Assembly (NCBI GenBank): GCA_040900105.1
Contig: JBBDZP010000007.1
Location: 1 to 8,118, forward strand
Length of the DNA: 8,118 nt
Source of the DNA: JACPDD01 sp040900105
GTDB lineage: Bacteria; Patescibacteriota; Microgenomatia; Levybacterales; UBA12049
Reading direction: 5' to 3'
Position numbers and translations under genes: made by a program. The notes below the pieces were generated by a model, which worked only from the letters and a program-made list of their open reading frames with translations, searched no databases and was not told the origin of the DNA. This document shows positions 1-6,021 of this stretch, piece by piece; position 1 is the first letter of the stretch, and each line of letters starts with the position of its first letter.

Positions 1-386
1 GCGATTTTAAGCTCAAGCACAGCACGTCTTAGCTGTCCTTCAAGCATTGCACTGTCACGTTCATCTGTTTTTTCTTTCATTAGTTTTTCTGCTTTTTCTT
101 TTGCTTCCATAGCTTTTGCAACTTCTATATTTTCTGCACGTATTGCATAATCTGCAAGAATAGTGATTTTATCCGCTGAAACTTCCAAAAATCCTCCCGT
201 TATGGCAATTGTCAGCTCACTGCTGCCCTTTTTGATTGTCAGTTCTCCAGGTACTACTTTTGTAAAAAGGCCAATGTGTTTAGGAAGAATTCCAATTTCC
301 CCATTTTCCGTAGGAACTAAAACTTCCGATACTTTGTCGCTGTAGACCACCTTTTCAGGGGTAATTATTTCTAGATGTAGATCCAT
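1..386 (-). CDS. atpC: F1 ATP synthase epsilon subunit (3' end cut by window edge)
   Basis: Epsilon sits in the F1 central stalk with gamma, contacts the c ring and can brake ATP hydrolysis. I translated this frame by hand: it begins MDLHLEIITPEKVVYSDKVS at an ATG at 386-384 and stays open for 128 residues to the window edge. Residues 1-83 are the N-terminal beta-sandwich, with the family signature GEIGILPKHIGLFTKVVPGE at 29-48. Residues 84-128 are the charged C-terminal helical hairpin, ending in RRAVLELKI, a usual epsilon ending, so only a few residues are probably missing. The start lies 2 bases after the atpD stop (TAG-CA-ATG) with no good Shine-Dalgarno site, suggesting reinitiation by ribosomes leaving atpD. 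The segment matching the ATP-binding motif of some Bacillus epsilon subunits, I(L)DxxRA, reads IEVAKA here (87-92), so nucleotide sensing is uncertain. Confidence 0.95.
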   Translation of the reverse strand, partial: MDLHLEIITPEKVVYSDKVSEVLVPTENGEIGILPKHIGLFTKVVPGELTIKKGSSELTIAITGGFLEVSADKITILADYAIRAENIEVAKAMEAKEKAEKLMKEKTDERDSAMLEGQLRRAVLELKI

Positions 387-388
387 TG

Positions 389-1804
389 CTATTTCTTGCC
401 GGAAACTTCCTCAATTCCACCTTTCATATAGAAAGCTTGTTCCGGCGCGCCGTCATGCTTTCCGTTTAGTATTTCTTTGAATCCTTTGACGGTATCTGCA
501 ATTTTTACATATTTTCCCGGCTGGCCTGTAAATATTTCCGCAACAAACATGGGCTGGCTTAAAAATCTCTGGATCTTTCTTGCTCTGGAAACCAGTAGTT
601 TGTCTTCATCGGAGAGTTCGTCAACTCCTAAGATAGCAATGATGTCTTGGAGGTCCTTGTACCTTTGTAGTACCCTCTGAACGCCCCTTGCTACATCATA
701 GTGGTCCTGCCCTACAATATTTGGATCAAGGATTCTTGAAGTAGAGCTAAGCGGGTCAACAGCAGGATAAATACCTTGCTCTGCAATTGAACGCTCAAGC
801 GCAATTGTTGCGTCTAAGTGGGCAAATATGGTAACAGGAGCAGGATCTGTGTAGTCATCTGCCGGAACATATACGGCCTGAACGGAAGTGATAGAACCAT
901 GCTTGGTAGATGTAATTCTTTCCTGGAGTTTTCCCATTTCGTGGGCTAAGGTTGGCTGGTATCCAACAGCCGAGGGCATGCGTCCTAAAAGTGCAGAAAC
1001 TTCAGAACCTGCCTGGGCAAAACGGAAAACATTATCTATAAAAAGCAGTACGTCTTCTTTTTTAATATCTCTAAAGTATTCAGCCATTGTAAGAGCGGTT
1101 AGGGCGACTCTAAGCCTGTTTCCCGGCGGTTCATTCATTTGTCCAAAGACCATGACGGTCTTATCCAATACCTTTGCCTCTTTCATCTCAAGCCACAGAT
1201 CATTTCCTTCTCTTGTGCGCTCTCCAACTCCTGCAAAAACAGAGTGACCTTTGTGCTCTGTAGCGATGCTTCTTATAAGTTCCTTAACAATAACTGTTTT
1301 GCCTACTCCTGCGCCTCCAAATACGGCGATTTTTCCACCTTTGGTAAATGGAGCAATAAGGTCTATAACTTTTATTCCGGTCTCAAGGATTTGTGGCTTT
1401 GTTTCAAGCTCCGATAGCTTTGGGGGGTCACGGTGAATCGGCTCGTATGAAACATCCTTATCTTTTTTTACTTCATCTTTCTCATCAATTGTTTGACCTA
1501 GAACGTTAAATATCCTGCCCAGAGTTTTGCTTCCTACTGGAACCTTGATTGGAGCACCTGTCCTTTTTACTTTTGTGCCACGTGAAAGACCGTCTGTTGA
1601 ACCCATGGCAAGAGTTTTTACCTCATGATCTCCAATCAGGAAGGCAACTTCAAGGATAAGATCATCTTTGTCCGGGTTTTCAACAACTAAGGCCTCATTG
1701 ACGAGTGGAATATCACTTGGGAATCTCACGTTTACAATAGGACCTGCAATTCCTATAATTATTCCTTCATTTTTATTTACTTTGTTAGTAGGCATATTGC
1801 ACAT
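389..1804 (-). CDS. atpD: F1 ATP synthase beta subunit (catalytic)
   Basis: Beta carries the three catalytic sites of the F1 head, making ATP from ADP and phosphate or hydrolysing it. At 471 residues it has the usual family length. Residues 14-88 form the N-terminal beta-barrel. The P-loop GGAGVGKT is at 163-170, with K169 and T170 for phosphate and magnesium. GERTREGND at 194-202 supplies catalytic Glu195 and Arg196. Walker B is VLLFIDNVFRF at 252-262 (Asp257). The DELSDED lever motif (canonical DELSEED) at 395-401 contacts gamma. All catalytic residues I can recognise are intact. The start is ambiguous: ATG at 1804 overlaps the end of atpG by 20 bases, and a second in-frame ATG at 1795 would drop three residues and overlap by 11. 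Neither has a strong ribosome site; a short hairpin lies just upstream. It is followed after 2 bases by atpC. Confidence 0.98.
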   Translation of the reverse strand: MCNMPTNKVNKNEGIIIGIAGPIVNVRFPSDIPLVNEALVVENPDKDDLILEVAFLIGDHEVKTLAMGSTDGLSRGTKVKRTGAPIKVPVGSKTLGRIFNVLGQTIDEKDEVKKDKDVSYEPIHRDPPKLSELETKPQILETGIKVIDLIAPFTKGGKIAVFGGAGVGKTVIVKELIRSIATEHKGHSVFAGVGERTREGNDLWLEMKEAKVLDKTVMVFGQMNEPPGNRLRVALTALTMAEYFRDIKKEDVLLFIDNVFRFAQAGSEVSALLGRMPSAVGYQPTLAHEMGKLQERITSTKHGSITSVQAVYVPADDYTDPAPVTIFAHLDATIALERSIAEQGIYPAVDPLSSTSRILDPNIVGQDHYDVARGVQRVLQRYKDLQDIIAILGVDELSDEDKLLVSRARKIQRFLSQPMFVAEIFTGQPGKYVKIADTVKGFKEILNGKHDGAPEQAFYMKGGIEEVSGKK

Positions 1805-2648
1805 CCGTTCCCGAGCTATTCAAAAGCTCGCTTGTTATCTTTTCTTGTCTTGACTTATTATACTCAAGTTGGAGTGACTCTATAATCTCGGTAGCGTTAT
1901 CTGTTGCATTCTTCATGGAAAGCATTCTTGCCGCCTGTTCGGATAAATAGGTTTCCAGTAAATACTGATGGAGAAGTGTTTCAATATAGTGCCTAAGCAA
2001 CGTTGGAATAATTTCCTGGGATGCTGGCTCAAAAAGTGTAAATCCGGAAACTTCTTCAGGTTCTTCTTGTGGAACTTTAACAGGAAGGAGTGTCTCAGTT
2101 TGGGGGGACTGGGAAAAAAGATTGTTAAATTTAGGAAAAAGGATTTGTACTGTCTCAATTTTTTCACTTAAGAAATAATCATCAACTATTTGCAGGATCG
2201 GATAAACCATATCAAAAGACGGGATTTGAGTTCCCAGATCAAATGATGCCAAAACTTCGCTTCCAAGTGATTTAAGCGAATTCTGAATTTTTTTCCCAAT
2301 GGCAACTATAAAAAGCTGGTCTTTTCTTTCTCTGTTTTGTTTTATTAGCTCATTTGTCATATTAGTCGTCAAAGCTCCACATAAACCTTTCTCAGGCGCA
2401 AAGACGACAAGTAGGGTTTTAGTTGTCTTATTGGTTGTTTTCATATACTCATGGTAATTCTCTTCTTCGAGTTTGAGAAGTAGATTTTTTGAGACTAGAG
2501 ATAGCTTATCCGCGTAGGGTCTTGAAGCAAGAGCTGCTCCCTGAGCTCTTTTTAGCTTTGACGCGGCAATCATCTGCATAGCCCTAGTTGTTTTTGAAAC
2601 ATTTCTTGCAGTTCTTATTCTTGATTTTAATGCTAAAAGCGTTGCCAT
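1785..2648 (-). CDS. atpG: F1 ATP synthase gamma subunit (rotor shaft)
   Basis: Gamma is the rotating shaft inside alpha3beta3 that links catalysis to the c ring. The 287-residue product has the family's diagnostic ends: residues 1-58 give the N-terminal helix (SRIRTARNVSKTTRAM at 9-24, then IAASKLKRAQ at 27-36), and residues 235-275 give the C-terminal helix (LSEQAARMLSMKNATDNATE at 235-254). Between them is a Rossmann-like domain with GLCG at 88-91. Both helices of the shaft coiled coil are present, so the protein should be functional. A nine-residue tail (TDVQYAY and the residues before it) overlaps the atpD start. ATG at 2648 lies 3 bases after the atpA stop (TAA-ACT-ATG), with no Shine-Dalgarno match in the preceding 25 bases, so translation probably depends on coupling to atpA. 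Confidence 0.97.
   Translation of the reverse strand: MATLLALKSRIRTARNVSKTTRAMQMIAASKLKRAQGAALASRPYADKLSLVSKNLLLKLEEENYHEYMKTTNKTTKTLLVVFAPEKGLCGALTTNMTNELIKQNRERKDQLFIVAIGKKIQNSLKSLGSEVLASFDLGTQIPSFDMVYPILQIVDDYFLSEKIETVQILFPKFNNLFSQSPQTETLLPVKVPQEEPEEVSGFTLFEPASQEIIPTLLRHYIETLLHQYLLETYLSEQAARMLSMKNATDNATEIIESLQLEYNKSRQEKITSELLNSSGTDVQYAY
1812..1830. promoter_or_regulatory. Small inverted repeat just upstream of the atpD start
   Basis: The plus strand reads CGAGCT, a 7-base spacer ATTCAAA, then AGCTCG: a perfect 6-bp inverted repeat. On the mRNA (minus strand) it would form a hairpin ending 7 bases before the AUG at 1804, next to the purine-rich GGAACGG that is the only candidate ribosome site. 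It lies inside the end of the atpG coding region. A role in tuning beta-subunit translation is an inference; a 6-bp repeat can also arise by chance. There is no T-run after it, so it is not a terminator. Confidence 0.3.
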
Positions 2649-2651
2649 AGT

Positions 2652-4163
2652 TTAGACTAGAAACGTTTTTTTAAATTTTTCAGTTGCTTCCTTTATTTCT
2701 TTTCCCACGGCTTCAGTTATCTTCTGTCCGGTAGAAAGCTCTTCAATGATTTTCTTGTAATTCTTGGTTATGTAAGCGTGGCATTCTTGTTCAAATTTAT
2801 GAAAATCTTCAAGAGGGACGTCATCCAGCAAGCCGTTTGTTACGGCAAAAATACTTAAAATCTCCAAAGGTTCAGGCAGCGGCTTGTATTGGGGCTGTTT
2901 TAGAATCTCTGTGGTTCTTTTACCTCTTTCTAGCTGTGCGAGAGTTGCTGCATCCAGATCGCTTCCAAATTGAGCAAATGCCGCAAGTTCTGCATATTGT
3001 GCAAGTTCAAGCCTGGTTTTCCCCGCAACGCTCTTCATAGCACCCGTCTGAGCGCTGCCACCTACTCTTGAAACGGAGTTACCAACGTTAATGGCTGGTC
3101 TTATGCCGCTGTTGAAGAGATCGCTTTGGAGATAAATCTGGCCGTCTGTGATAGATATAACATTTGTTGGAATATACGCTGAAATATCATTTGCTTGCGT
3201 CTCAATGATAGGTAGAGCTGTAATAGAGCCCCCGCCGTTTTTTGAATTTAGCTTAACAGCGCGTTCCAGGAGTCTGCTGTGAAGGTAAAATATATCTCCC
3301 GGATATGCTTCTCTTCCTGCAGGGCGTCTAAGAACCAGAGATATCTGTCTGTATGCCCAGGCGTGTTTTGTAAGGTCATCATAGACAATTAGCACGTCCT
3401 CTCCTTTTTTAAGAAAGTACTCAGCAATTGCGGTACCCGCGTAAGGAGCAAGGTACTGAAGGGAAGCGGGATCTGATGCACCTGCTGCAACTACTATCGA
3501 ATAGCCCATTGCCCCTAGTTCTTGGAGCTTGTCAGCAACTTGCGCTATGGAACTTTGTTTTTGTCCAATTGCTACATATATGCAAATTACAGGTTTCTTA
3601 TTTTGCTTCTGGTTTATGATTGTATCAACAGCGATTGCTGTTTTACCAAGTCCTCGATCTCCAATAATAAGCTCTCTTTGTCCTCGTCCAATCGGAATCA
3701 TAGCATCAATAGCCTTTATACCGGTTTTTAGGGGCGTGTTAACAGGTTCTCTCTCAACTACTCCTGCCGCAATTTTTTCAATCGGCATTTGTTCTCCCTG
3801 TTTTATTTTTGCTTTTCCATCTAATGGTTCTCCCAGTGGGTTAATAATGCGGCCTAGAAGGTCCGCTGAGGCATTAATACTAATCATTCGTCCGGTAGTC
3901 TTAACAGTTGCGCCTTCTCTTAAACTTTCCCCACCGGAAAGAAGTGCAACAGAAACGTAATCTTCATCCAAATTAAGAACCATTCCCTGAGTTCCATCTT
4001 CAAAAATAACTTCCTCTCCCATCTGTGCTTTATAAAGTCCAGAAACGACAATAATCCCGTCTGTATTCTTCTCAATCTTGCCCACAGACTGCATTCTCGG
4101 CTCCTCCGAAAACGTCATTAGCCCTTTTTCCAGTTTTTCTATAATTTTACTGCTGTCAATCAT
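2652..4163 (-). CDS. atpA: F1 ATP synthase alpha subunit
   Basis: Alpha alternates with beta in the F1 hexamer, holds the non-catalytic nucleotide sites and supplies the arginine finger to beta. The 503-residue length is typical. Residues 1-20 form the N-terminal helix that normally docks on delta; 26-95 are the beta-barrel; the P-loop is GDRGLGKT at 168-175; VLIVYDDL at 257-264 is Walker B; YRQISLVLRRPAGREAYPGD at 271-290 is highly conserved; the arginine finger is Arg366 in SVSRVGG (363-369). The C-terminal helical bundle follows from about 380. The P-loop departs from the usual GDRQTGKT at two positions (Gly171, Leu172), while Lys174 and Thr175 remain. The ATG at 4163 overlaps the atpH stop by 8 bases (ATGATTGA), with only a poor ribosome site upstream, so translation is probably coupled to atpH. 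Confidence 0.98.
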   Translation of the reverse strand: MIDSSKIIEKLEKGLMTFSEEPRMQSVGKIEKNTDGIIVVSGLYKAQMGEEVIFEDGTQGMVLNLDEDYVSVALLSGGESLREGATVKTTGRMISINASADLLGRIINPLGEPLDGKAKIKQGEQMPIEKIAAGVVEREPVNTPLKTGIKAIDAMIPIGRGQRELIIGDRGLGKTAIAVDTIINQKQNKKPVICIYVAIGQKQSSIAQVADKLQELGAMGYSIVVAAGASDPASLQYLAPYAGTAIAEYFLKKGEDVLIVYDDLTKHAWAYRQISLVLRRPAGREAYPGDIFYLHSRLLERAVKLNSKNGGGSITALPIIETQANDISAYIPTNVISITDGQIYLQSDLFNSGIRPAINVGNSVSRVGGSAQTGAMKSVAGKTRLELAQYAELAAFAQFGSDLDAATLAQLERGKRTTEILKQPQYKPLPEPLEILSIFAVTNGLLDDVPLEDFHKFEQECHAYITKNYKKIIEELSTGQKITEAVGKEIKEATEKFKKTFLV

Positions 4164-4518
4164 ATTGTGCTCTTATGTGCTCAACTATATCTTCTAGTGT
4201 GTCTTTTAGATTAAAGTCGTACACCATGTCCTGGTTTATGATTTTGACCCCGGTAGTAAGAGTGGAATCTATGGAATATTTTATTTCCTTTTCAGGGAAT
4301 ATTCTTTTTATCATAGCTAGGTTTAAATTTCTTTTGTACTTTTCATCCGGAATAATTATTTCAACGTTATGTTTTCTTTCCCAATTTTTAAGAGCATAGA
4401 TGTACATTTTTAAATCTCTCCTGGATATTCCTGAAGTGATTTTGTATATTTTTTTAATGTTCAATTTATTTCCCTTGTAGCTTGCAAGAGTTAATTTATC
4501 TATTTGTTTTTTTGTCAT
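4156..4518 (-). CDS. atpH: F1Fo ATP synthase delta subunit, short form lacking most of the N-terminal domain
   Basis: Delta normally joins the top of alpha3beta3 to the b stalk so the stator does not spin. The product is 120 residues, against about 175-185 in most bacteria. Residues 50-118 fit the C-terminal domain: a VEIIIPDE strand (52-59), an IKYSIDSTLTTGVKII segment in place of the usual DpsliGGvvi, and DMVYDFNLKDTLEDI in place of DgSvrgrLe. Only about 50 residues precede this, where the alpha-binding six-helix domain usually takes about 105. An in-frame TAA 21 bases upstream of the ATG with no start codon between rules out a longer reading from this frame. The gene begins 2 bases after the atpF stop, has a weak AGGA site at 4527-4530, and overlaps atpA by 8 bases. 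It is Lys/Ile-rich, with roughly 30% G+C across 4201-4500 by my count. Identity rests partly on position; the sequence is divergent. Confidence 0.85.
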   Translation of the reverse strand: MTKKQIDKLTLASYKGNKLNIKKIYKITSGISRRDLKMYIYALKNWERKHNVEIIIPDEKYKRNLNLAMIKRIFPEKEIKYSIDSTLTTGVKIINQDMVYDFNLKDTLEDIVEHIRAQYD

Positions 4519-4520
4519 AA

Positions 4521-5018
4521 TTATTGTCCTAGCCTTTTAAGAGCGTTTTGTACCACTTCCTTTTGTTGTCTTTCAGAAAATAACTGTTTGCTTGATTTAG
4601 TGATTAATTCAACTGCAAGCTTGCTGACATATGTTGCTAATTTTTTCTCGGTCTCCTTCTCAGATAGTTCTGTTTGTCTTCTGGCGTCCTCAATTAATCT
4701 TTGTGCTTGCAGTTTCGTGTTTTCCTCTATAGCTTTTGCTTCATCCACTGCCTGCAATTTTGCATCAGCTACTATTTGTTGTGCTTGTAGCCTTGCTCTT
4801 TTTAGTATTTCTTTTTCTTTTATCTCCGAGTCTTCTAATTGAGCTCTTGCTTCTTCCGCTTGCTTTAAGCCCATGGCTACTTCTTCTTTTCTTTTTTTAA
4901 GCATTTCTAAAATCGGCTTATATAAAAATCGTTTTAGAACAAAAATAATTATTAAAAAGTTTACAACCTGAGCAATTAAAAGCACAGGATCAAACCCAAA
5001 ATTGTTTAATAGCTCCAT
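4521..5018 (-). CDS. atpF: Fo ATP synthase b subunit (peripheral stalk)
   Basis: Subunit b anchors the stator in the membrane and reaches up along F1 to delta. The 165-residue product has one hydrophobic segment at about residues 11-30 (PVLLIAQVVNFLIIIFVLKR), followed by YKPILEMLKKRKEEV, the conserved membrane-exit region. The rest is a long charged, Ala/Glu/Lys/Gln-rich helix to about residue 150, as expected of the parallel b dimer, and a C-terminal region (KSSKQLFSERQQKEVVQNAL) that should meet delta. Length is typical. There is one b gene and no b' copy nearby, so a homodimer is expected. The ATG at 5018 has a good Shine-Dalgarno site, and the gene is separated from atpE by 16 bases. Confidence 0.96.
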   Translation of the reverse strand: MELLNNFGFDPVLLIAQVVNFLIIIFVLKRFLYKPILEMLKKRKEEVAMGLKQAEEARAQLEDSEIKEKEILKRARLQAQQIVADAKLQAVDEAKAIEENTKLQAQRLIEDARRQTELSEKETEKKLATYVSKLAVELITKSSKQLFSERQQKEVVQNALKRLGQ

Positions 5019-5025
5019 ATTAAAA

Positions 5026-5033
5026 TCCTTCCT
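5026..5033 (-). promoter_or_regulatory. Shine-Dalgarno site for atpF
   Basis: The mRNA-sense sequence AGGAAGGA lies 7 bases before the atpF ATG, inside the 16-base gap after the atpE stop. It is one of only two clear ribosome sites in the operon and fixes the atpF start. Confidence 0.75.
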
Positions 5034-5034
5034 A

Positions 5035-5238
5035 CTATGTAAAGGCTAAAATTAGGGAGTAAATTGCGATAGCTTCGGCAAAAGCCATTCCTAAAAGCAT
5101 AGCCGGTAATATTTTGGCTGCGGATTCAGGATTTCTTCCAATAGACTCCATTGCCCTAGCGCCTATAAGTCCGATTGCCAAAGCTGGCATTATGCCGCCA
5201 AGAGCAACAATTAATCCTCCAGAAATTGAAAATTCCAC
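5035..5238 (-). CDS. atpE: Fo ATP synthase c subunit (rotor ring)
   Basis: Subunit c forms the membrane ring that carries ions past subunit a. The 67-residue product is a two-helix hairpin: helix 1 is about residues 6-32 with an AxAxGxxG packing stretch (19-26), the cytoplasmic loop is GRNPES (34-39, canonical RQP as RNP), and helix 2 is about 43-66 with the ion-binding carboxylate Glu55 in FAEAIAIY. The protein ends only 12 residues after Glu55, shorter than most c subunits (70-90 residues). Positions that hold polar ligands in sodium rings of the Ilyobacter type (Gln32, Ser66, Thr67) align with Ile22, Ala56 and Ile57, so proton coupling is inferred. The start is GTG at 5238, overlapping the atpB stop by one base (TAGTG) and preceded by a strong ribosome site. 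No alternative ATG is available nearby. Confidence 0.97.
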   Translation of the reverse strand: MEFSISGGLIVALGGIMPALAIGLIGARAMESIGRNPESAAKILPAMLLGMAFAEAIAIYSLILAFT

Positions 5239-5975
5239 TAGTGACTCACCTCCTTAGCATGCTCACCGTGCGGCGTAGACAGAACTGCCATAAACACCAT
5301 GGTAAGCATAGAAAAAACAAGGGCCTGTACGAGGCCAACAATTATTTCAAGCAGTAAGAATGGAATAGGGAAGAGAAAAGCAAAAATTCCGGCAACTGTA
5401 ATAAGTACAATTTCTCCTGCGAAAATATTTCCGAAAAGACGGAATGAGAGGGAAATTACTTTTGTAATCTCTGAAATTATTTCAAGAAGTCCAATAAAAA
5501 GATTGATTGGGTTGAATGAAAAGTAGCGGCTTAAGTAATCTTTTATCCCAATAGTCCTTATGCTCATTGTGTGAGTCGCTACGGCAGAGACCAGAGCAAG
5601 CGCCAGAGTTGTGTTAAAGTCCGACGTAGCGCCTCTAAATAGCGGAATCAGGTGGTGATCTTTAAAAAAACCGATACTTCCAACACCGGGTATAATTCCG
5701 CTCCAGTTGGCGACAAGAATAAACAGAAAAAATGTCAGAAAGTAAGGAAAAATTTTTCCAGTATTTTTTTCGGCTATGGATTCCGTTAGATTGTAGAACC
5801 ATTCAACAATAAGTTCAACTCCGCTTTGAAAAAGGTTTGGAATTGATTTGAGATTCTTTGCAATAAAAAAAACAAGGGAAAAAATTATTAAATCAACGAG
5901 CAACGTATTGAGAAGGGTATTGGTAACATTTAAAAAACCGAGGCGAAAAATAGATTCCGGAGCGAAATGTTCCAT
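5238..5975 (-). CDS. atpB: Fo ATP synthase a subunit (stator ion channel)
   Basis: Subunit a forms the two half-channels through which ions reach and leave the c ring. The 245-residue product is strongly hydrophobic with helices at about 18-40, 76-95, 120-138, 156-176, 184-208 and 210-234. The key arginine is Arg179 in SLSFRLFGNIFAGE (175-188), the equivalent of E. coli Arg210; Gly187, Glu188 and Gln217 also fall at conserved places. DFNTTLALALVSAV (119-132) is another family signature. The ATG at 5975 is the only in-frame start near the conserved N-terminus; no in-frame ATG occurs soon after. There is no usable Shine-Dalgarno site before it, and a promoter -10 box ends 7 bases upstream, so translation may be leaderless. 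It is the first gene of the operon; no atpI or other gene precedes it apart from dnaE. Confidence 0.97.
   Translation of the reverse strand: MEHFAPESIFRLGFLNVTNTLLNTLLVDLIIFSLVFFIAKNLKSIPNLFQSGVELIVEWFYNLTESIAEKNTGKIFPYFLTFFLFILVANWSGIIPGVGSIGFFKDHHLIPLFRGATSDFNTTLALALVSAVATHTMSIRTIGIKDYLSRYFSFNPINLFIGLLEIISEITKVISLSFRLFGNIFAGEIVLITVAGIFAFLFPIPFLLLEIIVGLVQALVFSMLTMVFMAVLSTPHGEHAKEVSH
5246..5256 (-). promoter_or_regulatory. Very strong Shine-Dalgarno site for atpE, inside the end of atpB
   Basis: The mRNA-sense sequence TAAGGAGGTGA matches the anti-Shine-Dalgarno end of 16S rRNA over its whole 11 bases. It ends 7 bases before the GTG of atpE (10 bases from GGAGG). It lies within the last codons of atpB and encodes part of its AKEVSH tail. 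It supports the GTG start and fits the need for many more c than a subunits. Confidence 0.85.
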
Positions 5976-5982
5976 CTTCTCT

Positions 5983-6011
5983 ATTTTAAGGCTAATTTAC
6001 ACACGTGTCAA
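5983..6011 (-). promoter_or_regulatory. Sigma70-type promoter for the atp operon
   Basis: Reading the minus strand, TTGACA (6011-6006) is a perfect -35 box, followed by exactly 17 bases and TAAAAT (5988-5983), five of six matches to the -10 consensus. It lies wholly in the 46-base gap between the dnaE stop and the atpB ATG. The usual distance from -10 to the start site places transcription start at about 5976-5975, on or one base before the AUG. The -35 box overlaps an 8-bp palindrome ACACGTGT (6001-6008), which might be an operator or chance. This rests on sequence pattern only. Confidence 0.8.
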
Positions 6012-6021
6012 GCAGGAATTG

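Noticed and set aside
888..1247. A 119-codon open frame on the plus strand.
   Set aside because: It is wholly antisense to the most conserved part of atpD and resembles no protein I recognise; its openness follows from beta-subunit codon use.
2101..2113. G-rich run on the plus strand (six G, then three G), considered as a quadruplex.
   Set aside because: Only two G-runs are close together, too few for a four-stranded structure; the run encodes ordinary Ser-Pro-Gln codons in atpG.
3529..3960. A 143-codon open frame on the plus strand.
   Set aside because: It is the antisense shadow of the conserved atpA nucleotide-binding region, without a ribosome site or recognisable domains.
4156..4518. 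The possibility that the short delta gene is an unrelated small gene inserted into the operon.
   Set aside because: Its C-terminal segment follows the delta pattern and it occupies the exact canonical place between atpF and atpA with close coupling on both sides.
6001..6008. ACACGTGT perfect 8-bp palindrome overlapping the atp -35 box, a possible repressor operator.
   Set aside because: Symmetry does not extend beyond 8 bp and no second copy was noticed in the window, so it is too short to call an operator.
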